In this document: positions 1 through 8,940 of the stretch, one piece after another
Layout: each line of letters opens with the position of its first letter
How positions within the stretch are numbered: position 1 is the first letter of the stretch
Assembly: GCA_028565635.1 (NCBI GenBank)
Contig: JAOXYB010015776.1
Coordinates: forward strand, 1 to 13,564
Length of the DNA: 13,564 bases
Source: Phoronis ovalis
Taxonomy: Eukaryota; Phoronida; Phoronidae
Direction: 5' to 3'
Program-made: the position numbers and the translations under genes
Notes under the pieces: generated by a model
Database searches by the model: none
What the model was told of the DNA's origin: nothing
What the model saw: the letters and a program-made list of their open reading frames with translations, nothing else

Positions 1-26
1 ACTGACCGTACACTCTGTTGGACATT

Positions 27-107
27 AACAACATCCATATGTTGTTTAACACTATATATTAGTGTTTACATTAAACACTTAACAGAGCAAGGCAACGCCC
101 TCTGCTC
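27..107. repeat. cluster of three short hairpins
   Basis: Three inverted repeats lie almost back to back. AACAACAT (27-34) pairs with ATGTTGTT (39-46) across 4 bases. AACACTA (48-54) pairs with TAGTGTT (60-66) across 5 bases. GAGCA (85-89) pairs with TGCTC (103-107), with an inner GGC/GCC pair. The short direct repeat CTTAACAGA also occurs twice, near 78 and 111. This could be the end of a mobile element or simply structured AT-rich DNA; no target-site duplication can be judged because the window starts here. Confidence 0.5.
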
Positions 108-153
108 GGACTTAACAGACTCCAATGCTAGCCCCCTATAGCCCCCTCATATA

Positions 154-430
154 CTTGTATTCGCAACTTTTTATCTTATATTAACTGCCCTCTGCTGCAT
201 ACAAAATGGCCTTGTTCTTATTTGTATTCGCAATTTTATATCGTATAATGCTATGCTCTCTGTTTCTGTACCAAACATTTTTTTTTCTCGTTTATATTCC
301 CAATTTATATAATATAATGCTATACTTTCTGTTTCTATGCCAAAAATATAATATTTCTTTTTTATATTCGCTCTTTTGTTATTTATAATGTTAACGATTT
401 TTGTTTCATTGCCAAAAATGTTGTGTACAA
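154..430. repeat. about four diverged copies of a 70-bp tandem repeat
   Basis: Four units align by eye: 154-220, 221-290, 291-360 and 361-430. Each starts with a form of TTTATATTCGCAATTT, continues with TATAATGCTATRCT and TTCTGTTTC, and ends with TGCCAAAAAT or a variant. The middle two are closest and the outer two more decayed. The copies are 67-70 bp long. The repeat leaves a 97-codon open frame on the minus strand (171-464) with a visibly repeated peptide, but I read this as a by-product of the repeat, not a gene. Confidence 0.75.
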
Positions 431-1130
431 TTTTATGTATAAAAATTACGAGACGTAAATACAACGCCTCCTTCTATTATAATAAAATAACAACCTAGAC
501 ACTACTGAATGCAACCAAACCGTCATGCTTTAGCTGGCCCTGATTTCGCAATTATCTGTGTCATGATTGGTGTACAAACTTTTTTATCATCAGTCGGACC
601 GGGACAGGAGCGTATTCTCGAATTCTTTCCACCTGTTTTGTGTGTGACAGTGCTTTTCACTTTAAATACTTAGTAGCCTTCAAGATATCCAGTGTCCCCG
701 CCAATTGTCTGACATCGCACTTCTGCTTAGAAACGATATAATGTTTGTTATCCCTAAACCTGATACCTTCTCTCGCTTCCAAAATAAGGAATTTGAAACG
801 TGTTATAAATAATATATATTATCCCATGTGCAAATTGTTTCACATGTATCTTTGTACTGCATGTCGTGTATGTCCTATATATCCTGGTGCCGGGATCCTG
901 ATAGCCTACTTCATCGTATAAAATCATTAATTAAAACTCTGGTTTACTTGTTTCAAAAACATACTTTATATAAAAAAAATGTGCATATATGTGGGAAAAA
1001 AATAAAGGAACTCTTTCCTTGACCCTAATTTCGCAATAAATTTAAATTATTTCACAACTTCTTTGTTATTTCCTGCTCGAATTTCCAGGCGAGCGCTTTA
1101 GATTTTTTATTTTCCGAGTTTTGTAAATTT
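431..1130. other. non-coding stretch, no gene seen
   Basis: This AT-rich stretch lies between the 70-bp repeat and the candidate gene A promoter. It has only short open frames, the longest being 64 codons at 828-1022. That frame has no family I recognise, no signal peptide and no plausible splice partner. I see no RNA gene or strong repeat here. Confidence 0.5.
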
Positions 1131-1131
1131 A

Positions 1132-1139
1132 TATAAAAG
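1132..1139 (+). promoter_or_regulatory. candidate TATA box of gene A
   Basis: TATAAAAG is a full match to the metazoan TATA consensus. An initiator-like CCATTA lies about 30 bases downstream, near 1161, at the expected spacing. A possible 5' untranslated exon would run from there to 1267, where CAG is followed by GTAGTG as a fair splice donor. It would join the acceptor GTTGTAG ending at 1584, just upstream of the gene A start codon. The assignment is inference; AT-rich DNA gives TATA matches by chance. Confidence 0.35.
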
Positions 1140-1591
1140 TGATTTTGTTAAAATTTTGACCATTAAGTAGACTTTCGCTACGTGCACTGCCAGCTTCTGT
1201 GTCTAGTTGATTGGTCATGTTGTTTGTGATTAATTGATACCTTTTAATTACCTTTGACGAATGTCAGGTAGTGAATTCTACTTTAGAAAGATGTTACTTA
1301 ACTTTGTCGAGGATCGATCCACAACAGCTGATCAAGTGACTTGGGCACTGAAGCAGGCGTTATCTTGAGAGGGGCAAATTATGAAAATTCAGAAACAAAC
1401 ATACTTTTAGTTCTTTTGTATTTAACACAATTTCCAGTGTAATTACAAGTGGCTTTACGTTTTCCTTTGATTCATTTGCGAAATAATTTTTGATTTTAAT
1501 TCTAAAATGAATTTGGACAGATTATCGTCTTGCAGGGTTACTGAATATTTTCGAGCTTTTAATTAAAATTGTTTTCCGTTGTAGCTTAACA

Positions 1592-2677
1592 ATGGCAGCT
1601 AACATCGTACTCTTAGCTTTAATACTCATTTTGATGGCAATGGAAGTAGTACAGGTAGACGGAGCTCCGTTGCAACTGCTGAGCAGATCCAAAAGAGCCG
1701 CGGAGGTTATTGACATTAATGCGGATACATCAATAGGTACGTAGATATGTAACTACCAACGTACAAAGAACTTTAGATTTTTTTTGTAAATTATCTGTAT
1801 ACTTTTATTCAGGTTATTGAGTAAGCAAAATTGAATCAAATCTATTTTTGATAAGCTGAATTATTTTACTAAATCCAGTTTTCGGACCTCAGGCCTCACA
1901 CTCCACCTAAAATGTTGGTGATTACATCCCTTGACATTTAACATTGCCACTTCGAATTCTTGGACCAGCGTTCGTTAACTGAGAGCATGATATGTAATAT
2001 AGAATCTGGGATTTCGGCTACTTGCTGGCATTCTTAGAATGTACACATTTTGGATTTATTATGCAGTCTAATTTAATTGCTAATTGGGATAGTGTAAAAC
2101 CCGGAGTGTCAAAGCATGTAGCCAGCTCGGTAGCCAGACACTTCATAACATAATTAATTAGAATAAGATAGACATAAATCTGACGTGGATTTGGAATATT
2201 GCCCGGGAAAATTGACAAGATATCAGTTTGAATATAATTCAAGCATACACAAGCTATTAAAGCAGATATACAATTACAAATATTGTAAAGAAAACAAGAC
2301 CAGTTGGATTTTATTATTTTCAGATTTTCAATATTTTTCCTTGTGATTTAGTAAATTTTTGCCAATGAATTAGTAGTTTTGTAGACTGAAGCATTTTTAA
2401 CCCCACCTCTGGTGGACTTAACTGAATAACTTTTCTGACCTCCCTTTATTTGTTTCTTTGAGATGAGACTATTGACAACATGGACCCAACGGTTGGTAAC
2501 CAATCACCCAAAAGAGGTCAACGCCGCCGCCGAAATGCTGCAGGTTTATTTCTTGCTGGACTGGTGCGTTTGTGTCAAAGGCATCCACACATGTGCGCTG
2601 AATCAAACATTGAGCATAGACGGTCATTCAAAGATGGACGCTGGGGCCATGATAGAATAGTAGTTACTACATCCTAA
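1592..2677 (+). CDS. gene A: secreted peptide precursor (two coding exons, 119 aa)
   Basis: Coding exons are 1592-1736 and 2463-2677. The donor is TCAATAG|GTACGT; the acceptor follows a long pyrimidine tract (TTTCTTTGAG). The intron is phase 1 and makes Asp49. ATG 1592 sits in a strong Kozak context (ACAATGG) and no ATG intervenes after the likely acceptor at 1584. Residues 1-24 form a hydrophobic signal peptide. A short propeptide ends at the furin-type site RSKR (32-35). An acidic segment (36-64) follows, then KR (65-66) and RRRR (69-72). Residues 73-100 give a 28-residue peptide with a hydrophobic start (NAAGLFLAGLV) and Cys86 and Cys93 six residues apart, bounded by RR at 101-102. This is the layout of a neuropeptide, hormone or antimicrobial precursor acting outside the cell. 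There is no Gly before RR, so no amidation is expected. I do not recognise the family. The splice model is unconfirmed. Confidence 0.62.
1737..2462 (+). other. intron of gene A
   Basis: This is a 726-base GT-AG intron, AT-rich, ending in a strong pyrimidine tract. A 74-codon open frame on the opposite strand (2018-2242) has no recognisable domain and I do not call it a gene. An extra small exon inside this intron cannot be ruled out. Confidence 0.5.
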
Positions 2678-3334
2678 AACATTATTACATACTTTCGGCA
2701 TGGACATTTTATAGTTTCCACCAGCAATAACGCATGTAGTTGTCTTGTGTCGTCAGATATTTGATATGATACAAAAGGTGACGTCTGGTGGACATAATAT
2801 TCAATAGTCTTTTCACAAGAATACATTATTCATTTAAAAAAAGCTCGACAACGCAGTAACAATAGATAAATGTAAGATGTGTCCTTAGCATCAATTTCTG
2901 TAAAGAATGAGGTTTACACATAATTTTCATTTGCTCCATGCATAGTATAGTGAAACTGCGTAGTAACAGTAATGGTAGGCGAGCGATTTAGTTCGCAAAG
3001 AGTTTCACAAATGATTAATTATTTCTTTGTAAGGGAAGTTTTAAATTTGAATAACGAAACCGGTATTTTACATTTTTTTAAATTCAGTATAAACTTACTT
3101 AAGCGTAAAAATTGTACAAAAATCTAATCAATAAATTTAACAGCGGATTCAGGTAAAATTGTATGATGTATTCTTTAGGTGTATTCTTCCTAAATTGAAT
3201 GCTCAGAAAGCCAGTAGTGACAGTGTGGACGTAGATCTTGAGCATGATAACAATACTGTTTGTTCATATGCAAATCCACTGCATTGCAATGTGTATTTTT
3301 TTAAATAAAGTAACGAAATTAAAATTATAATAAA
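2678..3334 (+). other. 3' untranslated region of gene A
   Basis: This stretch follows the gene A stop codon and holds no convincing open frame. AATAAA motifs occur at 3130, 3304 and 3329, so the transcript could end anywhere from about 3150 to 3360. Confidence 0.4.
3304..3334 (+). terminator. polyadenylation signals of gene A
   Basis: Two AATAAA hexamers lie at 3304-3309 and 3329-3334. The second is followed by GTGTTGTC and a run of T (about 3351-3359), a typical GU/U-rich downstream element. An earlier AATAAA at 3130-3135 is a weaker alternative. Confidence 0.5.
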
Positions 3335-3622
3335 AGTGTTGTCAACAATGTTTTTTTTTAAATGTTAAATAGTTTCATCCATTGGTTTTGGACGATGGAA
3401 GAGTCCCTTCTAGTTTTCACGACATCTGTTCACTTTCATTAACATACATAAAATCAAAAACGTGTCATGGCAAGCATAAGCAAAAGCATCCTTGGTAAAT
3501 CAAATATGAAATAAATAAAAATGAATTCACGTTTAGTAATGGATTATTGTTTTAGTAGTTTTTGATACAGTCTAGTTATTTTTTCAAGAAAATAAACGAT
3601 AATCATCTAAAGTTCTATGATT
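3335..3622. other. short gap between convergent genes A and B
   Basis: Genes A and B face each other tail to tail across this stretch. I find no canonical AATAAA or ATTAAA for gene B on the minus strand here. The gene B transcript may therefore use a variant signal (ACTAAA-like motifs lie near 3532 and 3551) or run into the end of gene A. Confidence 0.4.
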
Positions 3623-4987
3623 TCAGTCCAAAGCTTGACTGGTTACTGATCTGTTTGTGCTCATTCCAGTGCTGAATGAATAACCATTATCCGTCCTAAT
3701 AGATCTCGGTGTTTCATTTGAGCTCATTTTAGAGCTATGACCATGACCAATATCAATTTTTACGGTTGGCTCTTGTTTCGAACTTTTACGCATCTGCTTC
3801 TTTCTAAATAAGGCTACATGATTAGCCATTTCTACAGGCGTTAAAAATTGCGTAACGTTTCTTGGCAAGATTTTTGCTGGCTCCATTTCTCCAGGCGCAG
3901 GTATATGCGCTTGTGTTTGTCTTTCTGTTAAGCCAAATCTGTGCATGAGTGTAGTGACTGGATGCAAATCTTTTGAAATGTTCCCGGAGCGAATTTTCTG
4001 CATATTTGATTTAGTAGCACCTGTTGGAACGCTCCATCCAATACCTGCTCCTGTAACCTTATGTGAATTTTGCATACTTAACTGGCGGGATGTTAAATTT
4101 GAGTTTGATTTCTTATTAGATGTGTTGGCCGATCCCAGTTGGGGTAAGTCAATAGTATTAGATCTTCCGTACTCATATAGCACCCCAAATGTGACCTGTT
4201 TATTGTCCTCTAGTGTGAAATCGTGATGATGGGATTTTGATTTTAACGAAGACGTGTCGTCACTTAAGAGATCTAAAGCTTCGCGATTACTAGTGCCCTT
4301 TCTGGTCTTCCTCTGTCTTATCTCGTTAATTTCCTCCAAAAAAGCACCTGGATACTGAGATACCCTTACAGCTTCTATAGTATTTTCTAAATTTCTTATT
4401 TCCTCCAGATTTTCATTAGGGATAGGACTAAATCCTAAATTCAGTTCTGATTTGTTGATGTCACTCTTAATGGTTCGGACATCGGGGGGAGCAGAATATG
4501 TACCATATTCTAACTTAGGCAAAATAATGGTAGGTTCTGTTCTTGCTCGAATTTGTGCTTGGATTCTTTCATTAGAAGCTTTGTGAAGTTCTGTTCTTTT
4601 CTGCAAGAATTGTTGGCGCTTGCGCAATTGATTTTCTTGAGATTTCAAAATGCTTTGTTGTCTCTGCATTTCTGATTGGTACTGTTTGTCTAAAAGCGCC
4701 AACTGTATCATATCTCTCACACTCTCTCTTTTTAACTTGAACGCAGCTTCTTTATTGTCTTTTAAATCAAAAGGTAGTGTTTTTCGTAATCTCATCCTTA
4801 AAGTATTGGCAAGTAAGTTGGAATCCATCCTTGGAATCGTGTAATCAGTTAAATATAAATCAGTACCAATTTTTTCTTTTGAATGTGCTCGTGTGCTTTT
4901 TGATAGAAATTTCTTAGAATGTCTGCTGCTAACAGAGCTGTTATCGTCCATATCCTCTTCAGAGTTTTTGATATTGGCTGACGACAT
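3623..4987 (-). CDS. gene B: uninterrupted 454-aa basic coiled-coil protein of unknown function
   Basis: This is by far the longest open frame in the window, and its varied composition argues that it is coding. In-frame TGA lies upstream (near 5054-5056) with no other in-frame ATG between, which supports the start at 4987. Residues 1-40 are a Ser/Lys-rich acidic-then-basic tail. Residues 80-150 are rich in Gln, Lys, Arg and Glu and should form a coiled coil (for example QRQQSILKSQENQLRKRQQF). The rest is low-complexity, rich in Ser, Asn, Thr and Lys, with compact patches at 345-356 (HRFGLTERQTQA and before) and 378-397 (TQFLTPVEMANHVALFRKKQ). There is no signal peptide or membrane segment, so it is probably cytosolic, cytoskeletal or nuclear. 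A possible 5' untranslated exon boundary lies at 5116 (acceptor TTTATTTACAG). I do not recognise the family. The lack of introns in the coding region could mean a retrogene, but no poly-A tract or target duplication is visible. Confidence 0.85.
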   Translation of the reverse strand: MSSANIKNSEEDMDDNSSVSSRHSKKFLSKSTRAHSKEKIGTDLYLTDYTIPRMDSNLLANTLRMRLRKTLPFDLKDNKEAAFKLKRESVRDMIQLALLDKQYQSEMQRQQSILKSQENQLRKRQQFLQKRTELHKASNERIQAQIRARTEPTIILPKLEYGTYSAPPDVRTIKSDINKSELNLGFSPIPNENLEEIRNLENTIEAVRVSQYPGAFLEEINEIRQRKTRKGTSNREALDLLSDDTSSLKSKSHHHDFTLEDNKQVTFGVLYEYGRSNTIDLPQLGSANTSNKKSNSNLTSRQLSMQNSHKVTGAGIGWSVPTGATKSNMQKIRSGNISKDLHPVTTLMHRFGLTERQTQAHIPAPGEMEPAKILPRNVTQFLTPVEMANHVALFRKKQMRKSSKQEPTVKIDIGHGHSSKMSSNETPRSIRTDNGYSFSTGMSTNRSVTSQALD

Positions 4988-5354
4988 TATAGCTTTCGTT
5001 AAGAAACTATCATCAACTTTAGCAATTTGCTGTAATTCTCCTGTCCTTTTATTTCACCCATACATGTATACTGGATGTTGCTTAGATTTCATGTCGATAG
5101 GTTTCTCTGTAAAGATCTGTAAATAAACGATATTTTGTAAAAAGTCTGATAACTAATAGTTTTAGCCATGCTACTATAAGCATGTATAAGATAAGGTTTA
5201 AGCAAATAATTTGAACTTTTCTTATCGCTTTTTATACAGTGAACTTTACTATGCTTGTGAATTACGTCATGTTTGTTCACTGAGGTTGCAAATGTATTAC
5301 AAATACAATTTTAAAGTACAGACGCTAGGTTTTGTAACTGCGTCTGGCTCAAAC
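4988..5354. other. upstream leader and promoter region of gene B
   Basis: On the minus strand this holds the likely 5' untranslated region of gene B. If the transcript or exon starts at or beyond 5116, it carries a 12-codon upstream reading frame that begins at ATG near 5092 and stops just before the main start in the same frame. No clear TATA box for gene B was identified. Small open frames on both strands here are not convincing. Confidence 0.35.
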
Positions 5355-5380
5355 CTGGGACTAATATATATTAGTCCCAG
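5355..5380. repeat. perfect 26-bp palindrome
   Basis: The half site CTGGGACTAATAT is followed directly by its exact reverse complement. CTCAAAC lies immediately on both outer sides, like a 7-bp direct flank duplication. The palindrome could extrude as a cruciform, be a dimer binding site, or be the footprint or remnant of a tiny inverted-repeat element. It lies about 370 bases upstream of the gene B start codon. Confidence 0.9.
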
Positions 5381-5492
5381 CTCAAACACATTATCCCGCA
5401 CATTATCCACGGCATGACTTGACGTTTTTAAAGTAAAAAAATATATCAACTTAAAATTTCATAATTTGATCCTTTCAGGCAGTTTAGTATAA

Positions 5493-5535
5493 AGTGCGTT
5501 TTCTAGCACTCTTTTAAAAGTGAAACTTTTAAAAG
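5493..5535. repeat. cluster of hairpins with two CTTTTAAAAG palindromes
   Basis: AGTGC (5493-5497) pairs with GCACT (5506-5510). Two copies of the 10-bp palindrome CTTTTAAAAG follow at 5511-5520 and 5526-5535, separated by TGAAA. The two copies can pair with themselves or with each other. No function is assigned. Confidence 0.6.
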
Positions 5536-5604
5536 ACATTGAAAAGACCTAACGGCACTTGGTATTATACTATCATTACATTTTAAAGTTTATAGTTTTT
5601 TTCT

Positions 5605-5617
5605 GGTTCAATGAACC
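5605..5617. promoter_or_regulatory. inverted repeat resembling an IR-1 nuclear-receptor site
   Basis: GGTTCA and TGAACC are separated by one A. This is the inverted-repeat, one-base-spacer layout used by ecdysone-receptor-type and other nuclear receptors, with GGTTCA as an acceptable half site. A match of this size is expected a few times by chance in a window this long, so this is only a candidate. Confidence 0.2.
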
Positions 5618-7996
5618 CAGCAAGTTCAGTCATGTCAAATTCTCTGCAGGGGTCTCTTCCATCCTAGCTTACATAATCGACGTTTATTCAAAATATTTCT
5701 CTTGGCATGAACACATGAATTCTATTTAATTATTATATTTTGAAAGTAATGAAACTGAAGAATTCATTCATTGCAACAATTGAAGTGAAAAATATTTATA
5801 ATGTAAAAGACCATCTAGGATTCGTTACATTAGATTAAAAATATATTATATTTAATGGTTTAAGTGGAGTATGTAAATGTTATTGTGTTACTTTATAATT
5901 GTTTTGTCTAGATATAAAATTTGCTGAAAGACACTATTCAATGAAACCCGTAACTCATGTTAAAGATTTTCGATTTGCTTTAAGAAAATCATAATTACCT
6001 CTGCACACAAATTTAGGATATTTTGTTATGTCTGTACTATTTTGAAATATCTTTGAAAACCTTTTTTTGGCTATTTGCCTTCATTTTTACGTTTAATTTT
6101 CACAAATTAGTGTTTCTTCGGAGTCTTCATTATATAGTGATTCTCTTTGCGTTGGGACCAACACATGCCCGTTGGTACTTATTTATTATTTTTGTAGGTG
6201 TTATCTAATACATGAAAATGTCCAGGTTAAAATACAAAAAAGAGAACATATTCTTGAAAATCTCCAATGTTAAGCATGGCCATGCGTGCCTGTTATTTAC
6301 ATATTTTACCCTCCGACGTTAAGCCACTAATACTATTGCGTTGCTTATATGTTTATTTCGGCGTTTACTGGACATACAACAACTAGTTATGGTTTCTTGT
6401 AAAATACAAAGCGTAATATAACATACTAAATCGAATATAAACCTCCCAAAACATACCTGTAAAGCCGGGCTATAAAGTACATTTTCCTCTCATAATTCAG
6501 TGCCACAGAGCTCGCATTAAAATTATTCGCTCCTAGGCTTAGTAACTATCTACATACACCAATATAAACACTCCAAGTTACAACACTGTATTCTTAAGGC
6601 GATAACCAGCTTAAATACTCTACGCTGTTACAAATTCTTCCGTACAGCTAGTATAAAGTTCACGGTACTTCATCCACCATGTGATATCGTCGATAGATAA
6701 ACTACATAGCAACATAAACGCTCAAAGGCTTGATAATTGTTAAACTCATATTAGCCAATCAAAACATGTTTCACCTAAGAATAATGTACCATGAATTCAG
6801 GTGTTATTACCAAGTGTAAACGTGTTGGGCATAGTAAAGATAGTATAGGTGGAGACTAACCCGTACTTACATGAGATTTTTATACTAAACAACCATAATA
6901 ACAGCGATTACATAATTTTTTCACAGGAATGCAGGAACGGCAAAATATTTATTTATTTTTACTGCATGGGACTAATCAGAGGCTAAACATTCCAAAACCC
7001 AAATGCACATACGCAATATTTTATTATATCCATATCTCAATGTCAGTCTCTCACTCTGTAGTATTTTCATCTTTACTTGGCTGTTAATACTTTGAATTAT
7101 AAGTACATAACTAGACTTACTCATGACAATGTGGCTAACATGTTAACAAAAATCATTGACGGTAAGTATAAGAAAAAATGCTAATGCAACATAGAATATT
7201 ATCAGTTGAAACCGAAGCGAAATTATATTAAAGCATATACTTCAAAATGTTTACTGTTATAAACTGTAATTTTTAAGTAATGAATTACATTTATTTTAAT
7301 TTGAATTTAAACCAACTTTATCAGAATAAGCGCTAATGACATTTAAAAAATCGTGTTGTGCATATTTACATAACGTATCCGGTTAAAAACCAGATAACCA
7401 CTGTATACCAGGGTGACCTTTTCAGTGTCGATAAAGACTTGAAAGGTGCCTTTTGTGAAAAATGCATAACAGTTGTAATAAAAGCTTTATAAACATAAAT
7501 CAAATCCTCATAAAAGCAATGCATTTATCCATTGAGTTTACGTTTTAAAATGAATGTAAATGCAATGGATATACATTTCACTTTACAATACGCACAGACC
7601 TAATACAATTTATGTGCGTTGGCCATCATGAGTTGCCGTTATATTTTTATTGATTAATCGAAAATAATTATAACTAAGTAACTCCAGGACGGATAATTAA
7701 CTGGCAATATGATGTATATTACATGTAGCTATATTGTATTTATAAAATATTTTTATTCATGAAGACCGGTTGTAAAATCTCCGGTAAATATTGAAATATG
7801 TACAAGATCTGACTTTTCTCAATTTTAAAATTATGGGGTATAATATATATTTGCAGACGGATGTGCATGCGGGATGTAGAGTCGAGTTTATGAAAATATT
7901 CAGATTATACACCCCATGCGATATTATTCCAGCTATAAATTGCAGTTCTATATATCAAAGTGTAAACATTGATGCTAATCCAATACTGAAAAGAGC

Positions 7997-8054
7997 TTCC
8001 CTCTATAAAGCATTAGCTACATCTATTCCCTCTATAGAGCATTAGCTACATCTA
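7997..8054. repeat. 29-bp tandem duplication, two copies
   Basis: Copies 7997-8025 and 8026-8054 differ at a single base (ATAAAG against ATAGAG) and share the run CATTAGCTACATCTA or its equivalent. The near identity points to a recent duplication. It lies in the end of a 84-codon open frame (7791-8045) for which I see no good coding evidence. Confidence 0.85.
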
Positions 8055-8765
8055 AGCATGTATTTTATTACATTTCTCATTCAGCAATATGGGTTCCGAT
8101 GTATTGTTTCCTCTTATATCGAGAATCTAGATGATGACAGAAATAAATAAAATGAAATTATGCAGGCTATCTATAATCTGGGACTAATAATTCCGCGATT
8201 TGTTAGAATTTATATAAGAGATTTACTAACAACTGGTAACAATGGACACTGTAACGCGTTGTAACATTGCCCGATATAGTATATTTTAATAGTGCTCCGC
8301 TTATTGCGACAGTAGCATCTCCTAGCGGGCTTTCCAGTAAAATCGCAATTTGAATTCTCCAATTGTAACAATACGTACACACTAAAAGTTGGTAAGTAAA
8401 ATTCATTTTCGCAGTAATATTAACTACAATATATTTTTTTTTTTACCGAATAAATATCACCAACCTTTGAAATAATGTTTTTATCTTTTATTCTAAAAAA
8501 ATCCCGAAACACAAATATACAGTGGCCCTAAAAGCAACAGAGTGCAATTCTAACAGATATATAATTCTTATTACAAATAATTGTTGTTAATAAATGCATA
8601 TAATTACTAATAAAAATAAAACTTTGGCAAAAAACAGTTTATTTTAATTTGTTTATCATACTTTGACACCGGACTTTGACACTTTTCTACCCATTCATTT
8701 CCAGGAAAACGCTAGAAAAACAATCTAAATATGTCCGCTTGATGAAACTTCTCCACGACTTACTA
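8055..8765. other. non-coding stretch, no gene seen
   Basis: The stretch is AT-rich, with a T run near 8430-8445 and one copy of the CTGGGACTAATA motif at 8178-8189. A 67-codon minus-strand open frame (8203-8406) has no recognisable domain. Nothing else stands out. Confidence 0.45.
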
Positions 8766-8940
8766 TCTTTCCCCACTCCCCGATTCTTCGGAGCCTTCGG
8801 AGATCTTCCCGGAGATCTTCAGAAATTACATTTAGCTCGAGATGGCGCACTCGGCTAAGAAACATCCGAGTTGTCTCCCTACGAAGCACCTGTTACTTTT
8901 AGCCAATGAAGTTTCCGAGGACTCTTTGACCTCGGAGATT
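8766..8940. promoter_or_regulatory. GC/CpG-richer block with repeated CGGAG words and hairpins
   Basis: This block is clearly richer in G, C and CpG than its surroundings. CGGAGATCTTC occurs twice, at 8798-8808 and 8810-8820, and TTCGGAG and CTCGGAGAT variants recur. ACTCGG (8849-8854) pairs with CCGAGT (8866-8871), and TCCGAGG (8914-8920) pairs with CCTCGGA (8930-8936). The word GAGTTGTCTCCCT near 8869 resembles one I associate with dispersed molluscan repeats. The block may be a promoter-type CpG island, possibly of gene C about 2 kb downstream, or a short dispersed element. Confidence 0.35.

Larger units (their letters stand above)
5381..7790. other. 2.4-kb AT-rich stretch without a recognisable gene
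   Basis: Only short open frames occur, the longest being 61 codons at 6023-6208, which is hydrophobic and Phe-rich. Small palindromes include the GGTTCA-A-TGAACC site (5605-5617), ACCAAC/GTTGGT (6157-6176) and GCATGGCCATGC (6274-6285). GGGCTATAAAGT at 6468-6479 resembles a TATA box, but no downstream exon can be tied to it. An imperfect inverted repeat around CAATGGATA lies near 7519-7578. Confidence 0.5.

Noticed and set aside
171-464. 97-codon minus-strand open frame
   Set aside because: It is produced by the 70-bp tandem repeat and low-complexity AT DNA, with no domain, signal peptide or splice support.
828-1022. 64-codon open frame with several Cys residues
   Set aside because: Short, no recognisable motif or signal peptide, and no splice or promoter context.
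2018-2242. 74-codon minus-strand open frame inside the gene A intron
   Set aside because: Protein-like in part, but there is no domain, repeat or splice evidence and it is short.
2463-2660. Alternative 65-codon frame starting at ATG 2463 on the + strand
   Set aside because: It overlaps gene A exon 2 in another frame, and the splice phase from exon 1 selects the frame with the polybasic sites and the stop at 2675.
1087-2991. Near-identical 15-mers AGGCGAGCGMTTTAG at 1087 and 2977
   Set aside because: A one-mismatch pair of this length is expected a few times by chance in a window this size.
7791-8045. 84-codon open frame with an acceptor-like TTTGCAG near 7855
   Set aside because: No matching donor or partner exon, and its end lies in a 29-bp tandem duplication.
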